Assembly (NCBI GenBank): GCA_963800505.1
Contig: CAWDBL010000026.1
Location: forward strand, 66,786-130,785
Length of the DNA: 64,000 bases
Direction of reading: 5' to 3'
Source: Fodinibacter sp963800505
GTDB taxonomy: Bacteria; Actinomycetota; Actinomycetes; Actinomycetales; Dermatophilaceae
A program made the translations under genes and the position numbers. Positions 10,572 to 18,009 of this stretch are shown piece by piece (the stretch's first letter is position 1; each line of letters begins with the position of its first letter). Under the pieces are notes generated by a model. That model was not told the DNA's origin and searched no databases. It saw nothing but the letters and a program-made list of their open reading frames with translations.

Positions 10572-12386
10572 ATGGGCTTCATCTCCCCGACCTGTGAGCC
10601 CCTGCGCATCTGGTCCAGGCTCGAGCCCCGGGCCCGGATGGTGGACTTCGCGGGCACGCTGGCCGCGAAGATCGCCGACCCCGCGTTCATGCTGGGGCGG
10701 CAGTGGCAGTTCGGCGAGTTCGCCGGAACGGATGCCGGATCAGCCATCTTCGCCACGCTGGCCAGGCAGGTCAGCCCGATGATGGTCGACGGTGCCGACC
10801 CCGACGACGGTGTCGACGCGATGACCGAGCGGCTGCCGATCAGCTTCCCGCTCATCGTGCGTGCCCGGCTCGGCCGCACTCTGATGAGCCGGGTCGACGC
10901 GGCCGTCCTCGCGTCGGGGGTGGCTCCCGCCGACTACGACCCGCATGCGATGCGAGAGATCTTCTACCGGTTCTTCGGACACGACGACAGCGAGCCGACG
11001 GACCCGGTCGCGGTCGCCCGGGACCGCACGGCGCCGCGAGCCGTGCGGGCGCGGCACGCGCTGCGCGGGCGGTGCGTCGACGGAGTGCGGGTCTACGAGT
11101 CCACGCGGCCGGACCTGACGGTCGCGATGTTCCCGGCGGAGTTCGCGGGCGCCCTCCCAACGGGGTGGCTGACCACCGTTCGTGACGCGCTGCTGGCGTA
11201 CCGTGCGTGGTTCGAGAGCACCTACGCGCAACCGGGCACGGGCACGGCCGCCAGTCGCTGGGAGGGCGACCAGCTGGAGTACGCCGTGAGCGGCACGATC
11301 GAACGCGGCGCCTGGAACACCGTGGTGGATGCCGCCGAGCACCAGGGCGGGCACCTCGACTGGTACTCCTTCGACCAGGGTGCGACGAGCCCCGCCACCG
11401 TGGACGGGACGACCGCGGCGACCGTGGATGTGCGGACCGTGATCCCGACGCCCGCCGAGTACCCCGGCATGCCGAAGCCGCGTTGGTGGCAGTTCGAGGA
11501 TGCCGCCGTTGACCTCGGCAAGCTCAGCGCGGACGCGACGGATGCCGCACGCATCGTGGTCAGCGAGTTCGCGCTGCTCTACGGCAACGACTGGTTCACG
11601 ATCGTCTGCCGTCAGCCGGTCGGCACCATGGCCGAGCTGCAGGGCGTGATCGTCACCGACACGTTCGGCTGGCGCACGCTCGTCCTGCCGACGGTCGCGC
11701 CGTCGGGCCCGGACTGGACGGGGTGGGATGCCTTCAGCCTCTCTCCTCGTCCGTCCGGGCCGGGTCACGCGCCACTGCCGCAGCACCTGTTCATGCCGCA
11801 AACCCTCCCCCACATCAGCGACGGCGAGCCCAGCGAACAGGCGGCCTTCGTGCGAGACGAGACCGCCGACATGGTGTGGGCGATCGAGCAGCGCATCCCG
11901 GACGGCCTCGACGCCTCGCGAGATGCCGCGGAGGCGTCCCGGCGACTGCGTCAGCAGCTGGACCCCACGGCCGACGCAGCGCCGACACCTGTTCCGATCG
12001 GCGAGGCCGGATCAGCCGGCCTGCGCTACACCCTGCAGACCGAGGTCGCCGAGAACTGGATCCCCTTCATCCCGGTGCACCTCGACGGTGAGCAACGCGC
12101 GATCCAGCTGCAGCGCGGCACCATTCGCCGCACGATCGGCCCCGAGGACACCCTCATCCGGCCCGTCACCTCGATCCTCCGCGAAGGGATCGACGACGAC
12201 GACCACCGGACCGCGGCGTACTTCGTGCACGAGGAGGAGGTGTCGCGCGCGGGCGTCCAGGTCCAGGGACTGCTGCGACGTGCGCGGCGGTACGACGGGA
12301 CTCCCGTCGTGTGGCACGCCCGCAGGGTCACGACCGGTCGCGGCGAGGCCCGGTCAGGGCTCGCGTTCGACCGCATCACCCAGTGA
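10572..12386 (+). CDS. Conserved protein of unknown function (604 aa), last gene of the cassette
   Basis: ATG 10572 is preferred over GTG 10569 because the AGGGA at 10561-10565 then has normal spacing. The gene begins only 9 bp after the stop of the 2102-aa gene. Notable blocks are AFMLGRQWQFGEFAGTDAG (about residues 37-55), PKPRWWQFEDAAVDLGKL (about 300), SEFALLYGNDWFTIVCRQP (about 328), VTDTFGWRTLVLPT (about 358), FMPQTLPHISDGEPSEQAAF (about 405) and, near the end, RRARRYDGTPVVWHARRV followed by GEARSGLAFDRI. The tryptophan-rich RWWQFED and YGNDWF blocks look strongly constrained. I associate them with an uncharacterised family found next to the two preceding genes; no biochemical role is known to me. 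No signal peptide, membrane helix or metal site is obvious. The operon appears to end here: 200 noncoding bases follow. Confidence 0.72.
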   Translation: MGFISPTCEPLRIWSRLEPRARMVDFAGTLAAKIADPAFMLGRQWQFGEFAGTDAGSAIFATLARQVSPMMVDGADPDDGVDAMTERLPISFPLIVRARLGRTLMSRVDAAVLASGVAPADYDPHAMREIFYRFFGHDDSEPTDPVAVARDRTAPRAVRARHALRGRCVDGVRVYESTRPDLTVAMFPAEFAGALPTGWLTTVRDALLAYRAWFESTYAQPGTGTAASRWEGDQLEYAVSGTIERGAWNTVVDAAEHQGGHLDWYSFDQGATSPATVDGTTAATVDVRTVIPTPAEYPGMPKPRWWQFEDAAVDLGKLSADATDAARIVVSEFALLYGNDWFTIVCRQPVGTMAELQGVIVTDTFGWRTLVLPTVAPSGPDWTGWDAFSLSPRPSGPGHAPLPQHLFMPQTLPHISDGEPSEQAAFVRDETADMVWAIEQRIPDGLDASRDAAEASRRLRQQLDPTADAAPTPVPIGEAGSAGLRYTLQTEVAENWIPFIPVHLDGEQRAIQLQRGTIRRTIGPEDTLIRPVTSILREGIDDDDHRTAAYFVHEEEVSRAGVQVQGLLRRARRYDGTPVVWHARRVTTGRGEARSGLAFDRITQ

Positions 12387-12403
12387 GGACGGCGCGGTCG
12401 CCC

Positions 12404-12432
12404 TTGACAGCACCCCTGCCCCGTCAGACCAT
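12404..12432 (+). promoter_or_regulatory. Candidate sigma-70-type promoter upstream of the P-loop gene
   Basis: A perfect TTGACA at 12404-12409 is followed, at 17-bp spacing, by GACCAT at 12427-12432, which matches only three positions of the -10 consensus. It lies 18 bp after the stop of the four-gene cassette and 157 bp before the next start, so it could give the P-loop gene its own transcript with a leader of about 150 nt. Confidence 0.3.
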
Positions 12433-12535
12433 GAGGGGACCAAAGGCAGTGCAGTGCACACTCGAATTTGAACCGAGGAACGGAAGAATTTCCGGGCTGA
12501 TGGGAGTCCTCCTGGGCGGAAGTTTGCGCGTTCTT

Positions 12536-12551
12536 CTCCGTGGACACGGAG
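12536..12551 (+). promoter_or_regulatory. Short perfect inverted repeat in the leader of the P-loop gene
   Basis: CTCCGT and ACGGAG flank a 4-base spacer (GGAC), a perfect 6-bp inverted repeat ending 37 bp before the start codon at 12589. It could be a small RNA hairpin or an operator half-site pair. No T-tract follows, so it is not a convincing terminator. Confidence 0.3.
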
Positions 12552-12588
12552 TTCCGAGCTTGCTCACCGTTCAGGGGGCACTAGCCCG

Positions 12589-13194
12589 ATGCGCTTCGTC
12601 GTTCTGACCGGTCTTCCCGGCGCCGGAAAGACCGAAATGCTGGCGCGCCTCGCGGCCTCGGGGGAGCAGATCGTCGACCTGGAGGAGCTCGCTGTTCACC
12701 GCGGGTCGAGCTTTGGCCGCATCGGACTCTCCTCGCCCCAACCGAGCGAGTCCGAGTTCCATGCCTCGATCGCCGCAGCGCTCGCTGCGTGCGACGAAGA
12801 GCGGCCGGTGTGGCTCGAAGACGAGGGACCGCACGTCGGGCGGCTCTGGCTTCCAGGCGACATCCTCGATGCTATTGCCACGGCGCAGACGGTTGAGATG
12901 ACGTGCTCACGTGAGGGGCGCATCGCACGCATCGCCGCGACGTACGGAACCGCTGAGCCCGCCGACCTCATCGCGGCCACCCAGCAGATCCGGCGTCGGC
13001 TCGGGAACAGCCGCACCGACCGGGCGATCAGCCACTTCTACGCGAGGCGGCCGGATGCCGCCATCCGCGCGCTGCTGAGCTATTTCGACGAGGGTTACGC
13101 GCTGCGCGCCGCCGGCGACACCCGGCGACCTCTGCCCGCGGATGAGGTTCCGGCTGTGGCCCGTATGGCAATCGGAGGCGCGGGCAAGAGATGA
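12589..13194 (+). CDS. Free-standing P-loop domain related to the C-terminal domain of MnmH/SelU (tRNA 2-selenouridine synthase)
   Basis: The 201-aa protein starts at ATG 12589 after a GGGGG ribosome site (12573-12577). It has a Walker A motif GLPGAGKT (residues 8-15), VDLEELAVHRGSSFG (29-43), SSPQPSESEF (48-57) and VWLEDEGPHVG (74-84). This order matches the C-terminal half of MnmH/SelU, where a P-loop precedes an LEGLA-HRGS-FG block and a QPSQ-type block; the assignment is by motif recall. The N-terminal rhodanese domain that carries the catalytic cysteine in MnmH is absent, and no rhodanese frame lies upstream. The protein therefore probably cannot carry out selenium transfer alone. It may bind tRNA or nucleotides in another role, or may work with the preceding cassette. 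The C-terminal half, with many Arg residues, fits an RNA- or nucleotide-binding surface. Confidence 0.7.
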   Translation: MRFVVLTGLPGAGKTEMLARLAASGEQIVDLEELAVHRGSSFGRIGLSSPQPSESEFHASIAAALAACDEERPVWLEDEGPHVGRLWLPGDILDAIATAQTVEMTCSREGRIARIAATYGTAEPADLIAATQQIRRRLGNSRTDRAISHFYARRPDAAIRALLSYFDEGYALRAAGDTRRPLPADEVPAVARMAIGGAGKR

Positions 13195-13240
13195 CCTCCG
13201 GGTGCGCGGAGACGCCTGCGGCGGGTCGGTCCTACCCCCG

Positions 13241-13340
13241 CTCGTTGAGCGAGAGAGCGAAGCGACCGAGTCGGAACGCCTCGGACCGTGCCGGGGTCAA
13301 TTCGGCGCGTTTCGACTCGCTCCGCCCGCTCAACGACCGA
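13241..13340. repeat. Degenerate long palindromic (REP-like) element
   Basis: One arm at 13241-13272 contains CTCGTTGAGCGAGAGAGCGA; the opposite arm at 13310-13340 contains TCGCTCCGCCCGCTCAACGA, its imperfect reverse complement. Elements built on GTTGAGCGAG...CTCGCT...CTCAAC arms are abundant between genes in Microbacteriaceae (recalled, not searched). It may act as a terminator for the P-loop gene, and hints that this segment came from another lineage. The rest of 13195-13613 shows no gene I can support. Confidence 0.55.
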
Positions 13341-13613
13341 GGAGAGAACGACTGCGAGCGTTCCAGCGACGCGACTTCCCGGACTGGCTCCTCCAGCGGC
13401 ACCGGCGAGCCGACGGACGGGTCTGACTCCGCTGAAACCCCGTGCGGGCCTCTCCATCCTCCGAACGGACGGAAGTTGCCGGTGGTTCAGGGATCGGGGG
13501 CCCGCGGATCGTAGGCTCAGCACCAGCAGCAGATCAGCTCTGAGCAGGGGCTTTTGCCGCACCGAACCCGACCCGGTGTGCACTTGGGCGCACCCGGCAC
13601 AAGGAGCCCGCCC

Positions 13614-13874
13614 GTGTTCGTCACCCGCGCCCGCTACCCGGATGCCGACGTCATCGGCACCCCCGTCCCACCGCAACTGGGGCGCCCCATCACGGTGGGG
13701 ATGGGGTCGGCGCCGGGAAGTCGCGAGGTCCGGGTCAGCCCTCGGCGGAACATGAGCTCAGATCTCGCACTGATGCACGTGGCGGGCTTGCACCCAGTGC
13801 GCCGCGAAGGGTCCAACGCGTGCTCTCACACCCGTCCAAGCCTGGAGGCGACTCGCCTTGCTCTCCGTCCGTGA
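13614..13874 (+). CDS. Possible small ORF (86 aa) upstream of the deacetylase
   Basis: GTG 13614 follows AAGGAG (13601-13605 region) at good spacing, and the frame runs to a TGA at 13872-13874, overlapping the TTG start of the deacetylase by 17 bp. The product (VFVTRARYPDADVIGTPVPP at its N terminus) resembles nothing I recognise and its composition is unremarkable. It could be a translated leader that couples to the deacetylase or a chance frame in noncoding DNA. Confidence 0.25.
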   Translation: MFVTRARYPDADVIGTPVPPQLGRPITVGMGSAPGSREVRVSPRRNMSSDLALMHVAGLHPVRREGSNACSHTRPSLEATRLALRP

Positions 13875-14727
13875 CGTGCTGACCGCGTCAATCGCAGCAG
13901 CCCTCATGGCCTGTGCCGCTGCCGCGCCGGCTTCCAGCACCCCAGCCTCAGCAGCCGGCTCCGAGTCACCGGTGTCTACGACTGTCACCAGGGGCAGCTC
14001 CCTACCCGTGCCGCCGAAGGTGGTCCCGTGCTCCGCGCCAGCCACTTCGGTGCGCAGCACCACGTACAGCACGTACGCCAAGACTGTGGCGCTGACCATC
14101 GACGACGGCCCCAGCAAGTTCACCCCGCAGATCCTGGCGGTGCTCAAGGCCAAGGGTGTCCACGCCACGTTCTTCGTCACCGGTCGAGCCGCGCGCCGGG
14201 ACCCGGCCACGCTGCGCACGATCGTCGCCGCGGGCAACAGGATCGGCAACCACAGCGACACCCACCCGATGAACGTGACCGGCTCCACCCCGAAGGCCTC
14301 GTTCGACAAGATGACGGCCACGGCGCAGGCGCAGCAACTCGACACGGCGACCAAGTCCATCGTCGCCGCGACCGGGGCCAAGCCGTGCTTCTTCCGCGCA
14401 CCCGGAGGGCACCACTGGACATCCACCACGCTCAAGCTCTCCCGGGCCCGGGGCATGTCAGTGGTCAACTGGCACGCGGACACCCGCGACTGGACGCAGC
14501 CCGCGTACAACTCCAAGACGGCGCAGAACTCCATAGTCGCCCTAGCCACCACCAAGGTGACCAGCGCCCACCCGGTCATCTTGTTCCACGACGGCAAGGA
14601 GTCCCCCGAGGCGGAGTCCAAGGCGTCCTCCAACCGATCCAACACGGTCGCCGCACTCGGCCGGGTCATCGACTACTACATGGCCCGCGGGTACGTGTTC
14701 ACCGACCCGCTGGGTCACAAGCTCTAG
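13858..14727 (+). CDS. Secreted polysaccharide deacetylase (NodB domain, carbohydrate esterase family 4)
   Basis: The 289-aa protein starts at TTG 13858, chosen for GGAGG at 13844-13848. An N-terminal hydrophobic segment (residues 8-23) with LMAC at 16-19 is a signal peptide, possibly lipoprotein-like, though Met at -2 is unusual for a lipobox. A low-complexity Ala/Ser/Pro linker follows. The NodB domain spans about 72-285 with all CE4 motifs: TIDDGP (80-85, general base and metal Asp), HSDTHP (132-137, metal His pair), RAPGG (180-184), DTRDW (about 208) and a final FHDG block (about 244). The family removes N-acetyl groups from peptidoglycan, chitin-like or other cell-surface glycans outside the membrane. 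The gene stands alone, followed by a hairpin at 14743-14761. Confidence 0.88.
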   Translation: MLSVRDVLTASIAAALMACAAAAPASSTPASAAGSESPVSTTVTRGSSLPVPPKVVPCSAPATSVRSTTYSTYAKTVALTIDDGPSKFTPQILAVLKAKGVHATFFVTGRAARRDPATLRTIVAAGNRIGNHSDTHPMNVTGSTPKASFDKMTATAQAQQLDTATKSIVAATGAKPCFFRAPGGHHWTSTTLKLSRARGMSVVNWHADTRDWTQPAYNSKTAQNSIVALATTKVTSAHPVILFHDGKESPEAESKASSNRSNTVAALGRVIDYYMARGYVFTDPLGHKL

Positions 14728-14742
14728 ATCGCCACCCAGACT

Positions 14743-14761
14743 CAAAGAGACAGCCTCTTTG
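14743..14761 (+). terminator. Hairpin after the deacetylase gene
   Basis: CAAAGAG (14743-14749) and CTCTTTG (14755-14761) form a perfect 7-bp stem with a 5-base loop, 15 bp after the stop codon. The T-rich tail is short, so termination is likely but not certain. Confidence 0.5.
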
Positions 14762-15066
14762 GCCAAATGCGCACCGCCGCGCCCTACCAAAACGGGTCTA
14801 GGTCGATGATGACTGGGTCGCACTCCCCGGTCCCATGCACAGGCTTGCGCCACCATTCGGGGCGGCGGTTCCGTTGCCCCACAGTTGACTCCGTGGCGTC
14901 GCGAGAACTCGGCACCCCACCGGTCGGGTAACGACCGAAACGTCGGTAGACACGATGCGACGGCAGTGGCGGCCGCCCGCGCCTACCCATTGTCCGCCAC
15001 GGGCGCGGGCTTCAGGTTCTTAGGCCACGCGGTCAACTTCGATCCCTTTGACTATCGCGAGCCGAG
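14762..15066. other. Noncoding gap between deacetylase and lactate dehydrogenase
   Basis: These 305 bases separate two convergent genes. No frame with a plausible ribosome site or recognisable product is present. Base composition is a little less GC-rich than the neighbourhood, which fits the accessory character of the 12.4-18 kb block. Confidence 0.5.
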
Positions 15067-16005
15067 CTACAGCCCCAACCTGTGGGCCGTCGCGCGGACC
15101 GTCCCCGCCGACTCGACCAGCTTGTCGAGCTCATCGGCCGAGAGCGGGGTAGCCAGCACGCGCTGAATGCCTGCCCGCCCGACGACCGACGGCATGGACA
15201 GGCACACGTCGCTCAGCCCATGTACGTCCTCGAGCCGCGACGTGACCGGCAGAACCCGATGCTCATCGTTCAGCACGGCCTCCAAGATGCGCGAGACCGC
15301 CAGGCCGACCGCGAGGCTGGTCGCGCCCTTACCGGCGATGATCTCGTCCGCGGAGCGGACGACCTGCTGATGGATCCGGGCCCGGGCCGCCTCGTCGAGC
15401 GGGTTCTCCCCAGCCGAGCCCCAGTCCTGGACAGGCACCCCGCCGATCGTTGCGGTGGACCACAACGGCACCTCGGAGTCGCCGTGCTCACCGGCGATGT
15501 AGGCGTGGACGTTCTGCACGGCCACCCCGGTGTGTTCGGCGATCAGGAACCGCAGCCGCGAGGAGTCCAGCACCGTCCCCGAGCCGAAGACCCGGTGCGG
15601 CGGCAGCCCCGAGAACTGCTGGGCGGCATACGTGACCACATCCACCGGGTTGGTCACCACCAGCAGCAGGGCGTTCGGCGCCAGGGCGACCAGCGCCGGG
15701 ACCAGCTCACGACACATCGCCACGTTCGCAGCGGCCAGGTCCAAGCGGGTCTGGCCCGGCTTCTGCTTCGCGCCGGCCGTGATCACCACGACGTCGGCGT
15801 CCCTGCACACCCCCAGGTCATCGCTTCCGGTGATCTCGGCCATCGGGGTGAACTGCATCCCGTGGTTCAGGTCCAGTACCTCGGCGCGGACCTTGTCGGC
15901 ATTGAGGTCGAACAACGCGAGCTGACGGCACACACCGCGGATCTGGGCCGCGTACGCGATCGCCGTGCCCACCGCGCCCGCCCCGACTACCGCAACCTTT
16001 GCCAT
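15067..16005 (-). CDS. ldh: L-lactate dehydrogenase
   Basis: This 312-aa cytoplasmic enzyme interconverts pyruvate and L-lactate with NAD. The start is ATG 16005-16003, giving the normal family N terminus AKVAVVGAGAVG (Rossmann GxGxxG at 8-13); an ATG four codons upstream is possible. LFDLN (31-35) supplies the Asp that selects NAD over NADP. AKQKPGQTR (79-87) contains Gln at the position that distinguishes lactate from malate dehydrogenases (malate enzymes have Arg) and the catalytic Arg87 of the mobile loop. NPVDVVTYA lies at 119-127 and the active-site His174 in AGEHGDSE. Length is typical (about 310-320). No operon partner: the neighbours on both sides are on the opposite strand. Confidence 0.92.
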   Translation of the reverse strand: MAKVAVVGAGAVGTAIAYAAQIRGVCRQLALFDLNADKVRAEVLDLNHGMQFTPMAEITGSDDLGVCRDADVVVITAGAKQKPGQTRLDLAAANVAMCRELVPALVALAPNALLLVVTNPVDVVTYAAQQFSGLPPHRVFGSGTVLDSSRLRFLIAEHTGVAVQNVHAYIAGEHGDSEVPLWSTATIGGVPVQDWGSAGENPLDEAARARIHQQVVRSADEIIAGKGATSLAVGLAVSRILEAVLNDEHRVLPVTSRLEDVHGLSDVCLSMPSVVGRAGIQRVLATPLSADELDKLVESAGTVRATAHRLGL

Positions 16006-16306
16006 GGCGCCCACCATGGCACAGCCCATGGTCTGGGGCCTGCCCACGCTCGTCCGAGGCTCCTCAACGGAGCAGGCACCACCGAGACCCCACAGGTCGA
16101 CATGCCAGATCAGCGCCCGACCCGCAAACAGCGCAAGATGGGCCGAACAGACGGCGAAGGGGGGCGCTGTGCGGCTGCTCGTCATCGGCGCCAGGCCGCG
16201 GGAGGAGAGGCGGTCGACAGCCGCGAATTGCAGCACCTATTGGGCGCGCGTGACGGAGGCACTCAAGACAAGGGTGGGCGCTTTGCCTGACGCCTACTCT
16301 GGGGGC

Positions 16307-16590
16307 GTGAGCGATGAGGCCGACGGTTTCAGACCCGGCTGGGCTGTCACTGTCCCGCCGCTCGATCGGGGTACCCCGCTGGTGAAGCGGGAGTCCGGGC
16401 GTGGCGGCCTGGCTGGCTGCTGGCGCCGGTCCTCGGCAGGGCCGAGGACCGGATCGGGTGGGAGGTCGATCTCTACCGCCGCCGGGGCGAGGCCGAGATG
16501 ACGAACCAGGGCCCGCCCGATGACGAGCAGCAACCAGGCACGCTCGGCCGTGCGGGAGAAGACACTGAGCTGAAGGTCGAAAGGAGAAAG
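16307..16590 (+). pseudogene. Possible degraded ORF upstream of the DUF480-methyltransferase gene
   Basis: From GTG 16307 the frame reads VSDEADGFRPGWAVTVPPLD, then becomes poor. A coding-like continuation (GWLLAPVLGRAEDRIGWEVD) appears in the +1 frame from about 16410. Together they look like one short gene broken by a single-base shift. I do not recognise the family. The wider interval 16006-16591 contains nothing else I can support. Confidence 0.3.
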
Positions 16591-16591
16591 C

Positions 16592-17803
16592 ATGCCGCCG
16601 CTGCCACATCTGGAGCCCACCGAGCAGCGGGTCCTCGGGGCCTTGCTGGAGAAGCAGGTCACCGTGCCCACCAGCTATCCCCTCACCGTCAACGCGCTGC
16701 GCACGGCGTGCAACCAGAGCACCAGCCGGGACCCGGTCGTCGACTACGACGACCAGACGGTCGAGTCCAGTGCGCGCGCGCTCAAGGGGAAAGAGCTGGT
16801 GCGGGTGGTCTGGGACGGGCGCGGCCAGCGGACTTTGAAGTTCCACCAGCTCCTCGACGAGGCGCTCGGTCTTGATCCCGGCGAGCGTGCGCTGATCACC
16901 GTGCTGCTGCTGCGCGGCCCACAATCCGCGGGCGAGCTGCGGACCCGCACCGAGCGGCTGCACGGATTTACTGACCGGGCTGCGGTCGAGGACTGCCTGA
17001 CCGGGCTAGCCTCCCGGGAGGAGCCGCTCGTCCAGGAACTCGCCCGGCTGCCCGGCTGGCAGGACCCGCGCTGGATCCACCTGCTCGGGCCGGTGGAGCT
17101 GCCTTCGCACGCGCACGCGGCCTCCGAGGCGGTCGACCTGGAGAGCATCCTCGCCGAGGGGCCGCAGGCTCGTGACGCCAAGGTGAGCGCCGCATACGAC
17201 TCGCTCGCCGGTGACTATGCGACCAGGCTCGCCTCAGATCTCGACGACACACCCTTCGAGCGGTGGCTCCTGGAGCGGGTCGTCGATCTGGCGGGCGGCC
17301 ACCCCGTGGCGGATGTCGGCTGCGGCCCCGGCATGATCAGCGCCTACCTGCGCGACCACGGTGCTGCGGTGGTGGGATCGGACCTGAGTGCCGAGATGGT
17401 TGCGCAGGCTCGGCGCGCCCATCGCGACATCACGTTCGAGGTGCGCGACCTGCGGCACCTGATGCGCCCCGTCGATGCGGATGGGTGGGGCGTGGTGCTC
17501 GCGTGGTACTCCCTGGTGCACCTGGCCGCGTCCGAGCTTCGCGAGGCGATCGTCGCCCTCGTTCGCCCACTGCGCCCGGACGGCCACCTGGTGCTCAGCC
17601 TGTTCGCCGGTCCATCGATCAGGCACGTCGCCGAGCTGTGGGACATCCCGATCGATCTGGACTTCCTCCACCACGACCCAGCCACCGTCATCGCAGCCGC
17701 GCAGGCGGCCGGCCTGACCGACCTGGAGTGGTACCAGCGCGGTGTCGTGCCCAGCGAGGGCGAGCCGGTCCACCGCTTCTACCTCATCGGTCGGCGCCGC
17801 TGA
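16592..17803 (+). CDS. Fusion of a DUF480 (YceH-like) protein with a SAM-dependent methyltransferase
   Basis: ATG 16592 follows AAGGAG (16581-16585) at ideal spacing; the product is 403 aa. Residues 1-165 match the DUF480/YceH family: PHLEPTEQRVLGALLEKQ and TPTSYPLTxNAL-type motifs (here VPTSYPLTVNALRTACNQ), then two winged-helix-like units. After a linker (about 170-200) comes a class I methyltransferase: YDSLAGDYATRL (about 208), the SAM-binding VADVGCGPGMISAYL (about 237-251), GSDLSAEMV (motif II, about 261) and RPDGHLVLSLF (about 328). YceH-type proteins are normally free-standing with no defined enzyme activity, so the fusion suggests that the N-terminal half provides nucleic-acid or partner recognition for a small-molecule or macromolecular methyltransferase. 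Substrate unknown. Confidence 0.85.
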   Translation: MPPLPHLEPTEQRVLGALLEKQVTVPTSYPLTVNALRTACNQSTSRDPVVDYDDQTVESSARALKGKELVRVVWDGRGQRTLKFHQLLDEALGLDPGERALITVLLLRGPQSAGELRTRTERLHGFTDRAAVEDCLTGLASREEPLVQELARLPGWQDPRWIHLLGPVELPSHAHAASEAVDLESILAEGPQARDAKVSAAYDSLAGDYATRLASDLDDTPFERWLLERVVDLAGGHPVADVGCGPGMISAYLRDHGAAVVGSDLSAEMVAQARRAHRDITFEVRDLRHLMRPVDADGWGVVLAWYSLVHLAASELREAIVALVRPLRPDGHLVLSLFAGPSIRHVAELWDIPIDLDFLHHDPATVIAAAQAAGLTDLEWYQRGVVPSEGEPVHRFYLIGRRR

Positions 17804-18009
17804 GCCCAGACAACCCAGCCTGGAGTCCACGCTGTCAGGAACGGTCTCGGTCGGCGGGCTGCTCCCAAGCGCGGCCCCTTCTGCGGCATCGTCCACAGTG
17901 ACTACCCACGATGTGCTGTCGCGAGGTTGCATCCGACCAGGGCCGAGATCGAGCCTGGACAACCCGAAAGAAGTCCGGAGGGTGTCGTCCCTCAGTGGGC
18001 GATGACGCA

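Noticed and set aside
3..12386. Interpreting the cassette as a contractile injection system or prophage tail
   Set aside because: No sheath, tube, baseplate, spike or tail-assembly motif was recognised in any of the four proteins.
14784..14990. Minus-strand 68-codon frame ending in VIIDLDPFW
   Set aside because: No ribosome site, no recognisable family, and the surrounding DNA behaves as noncoding.
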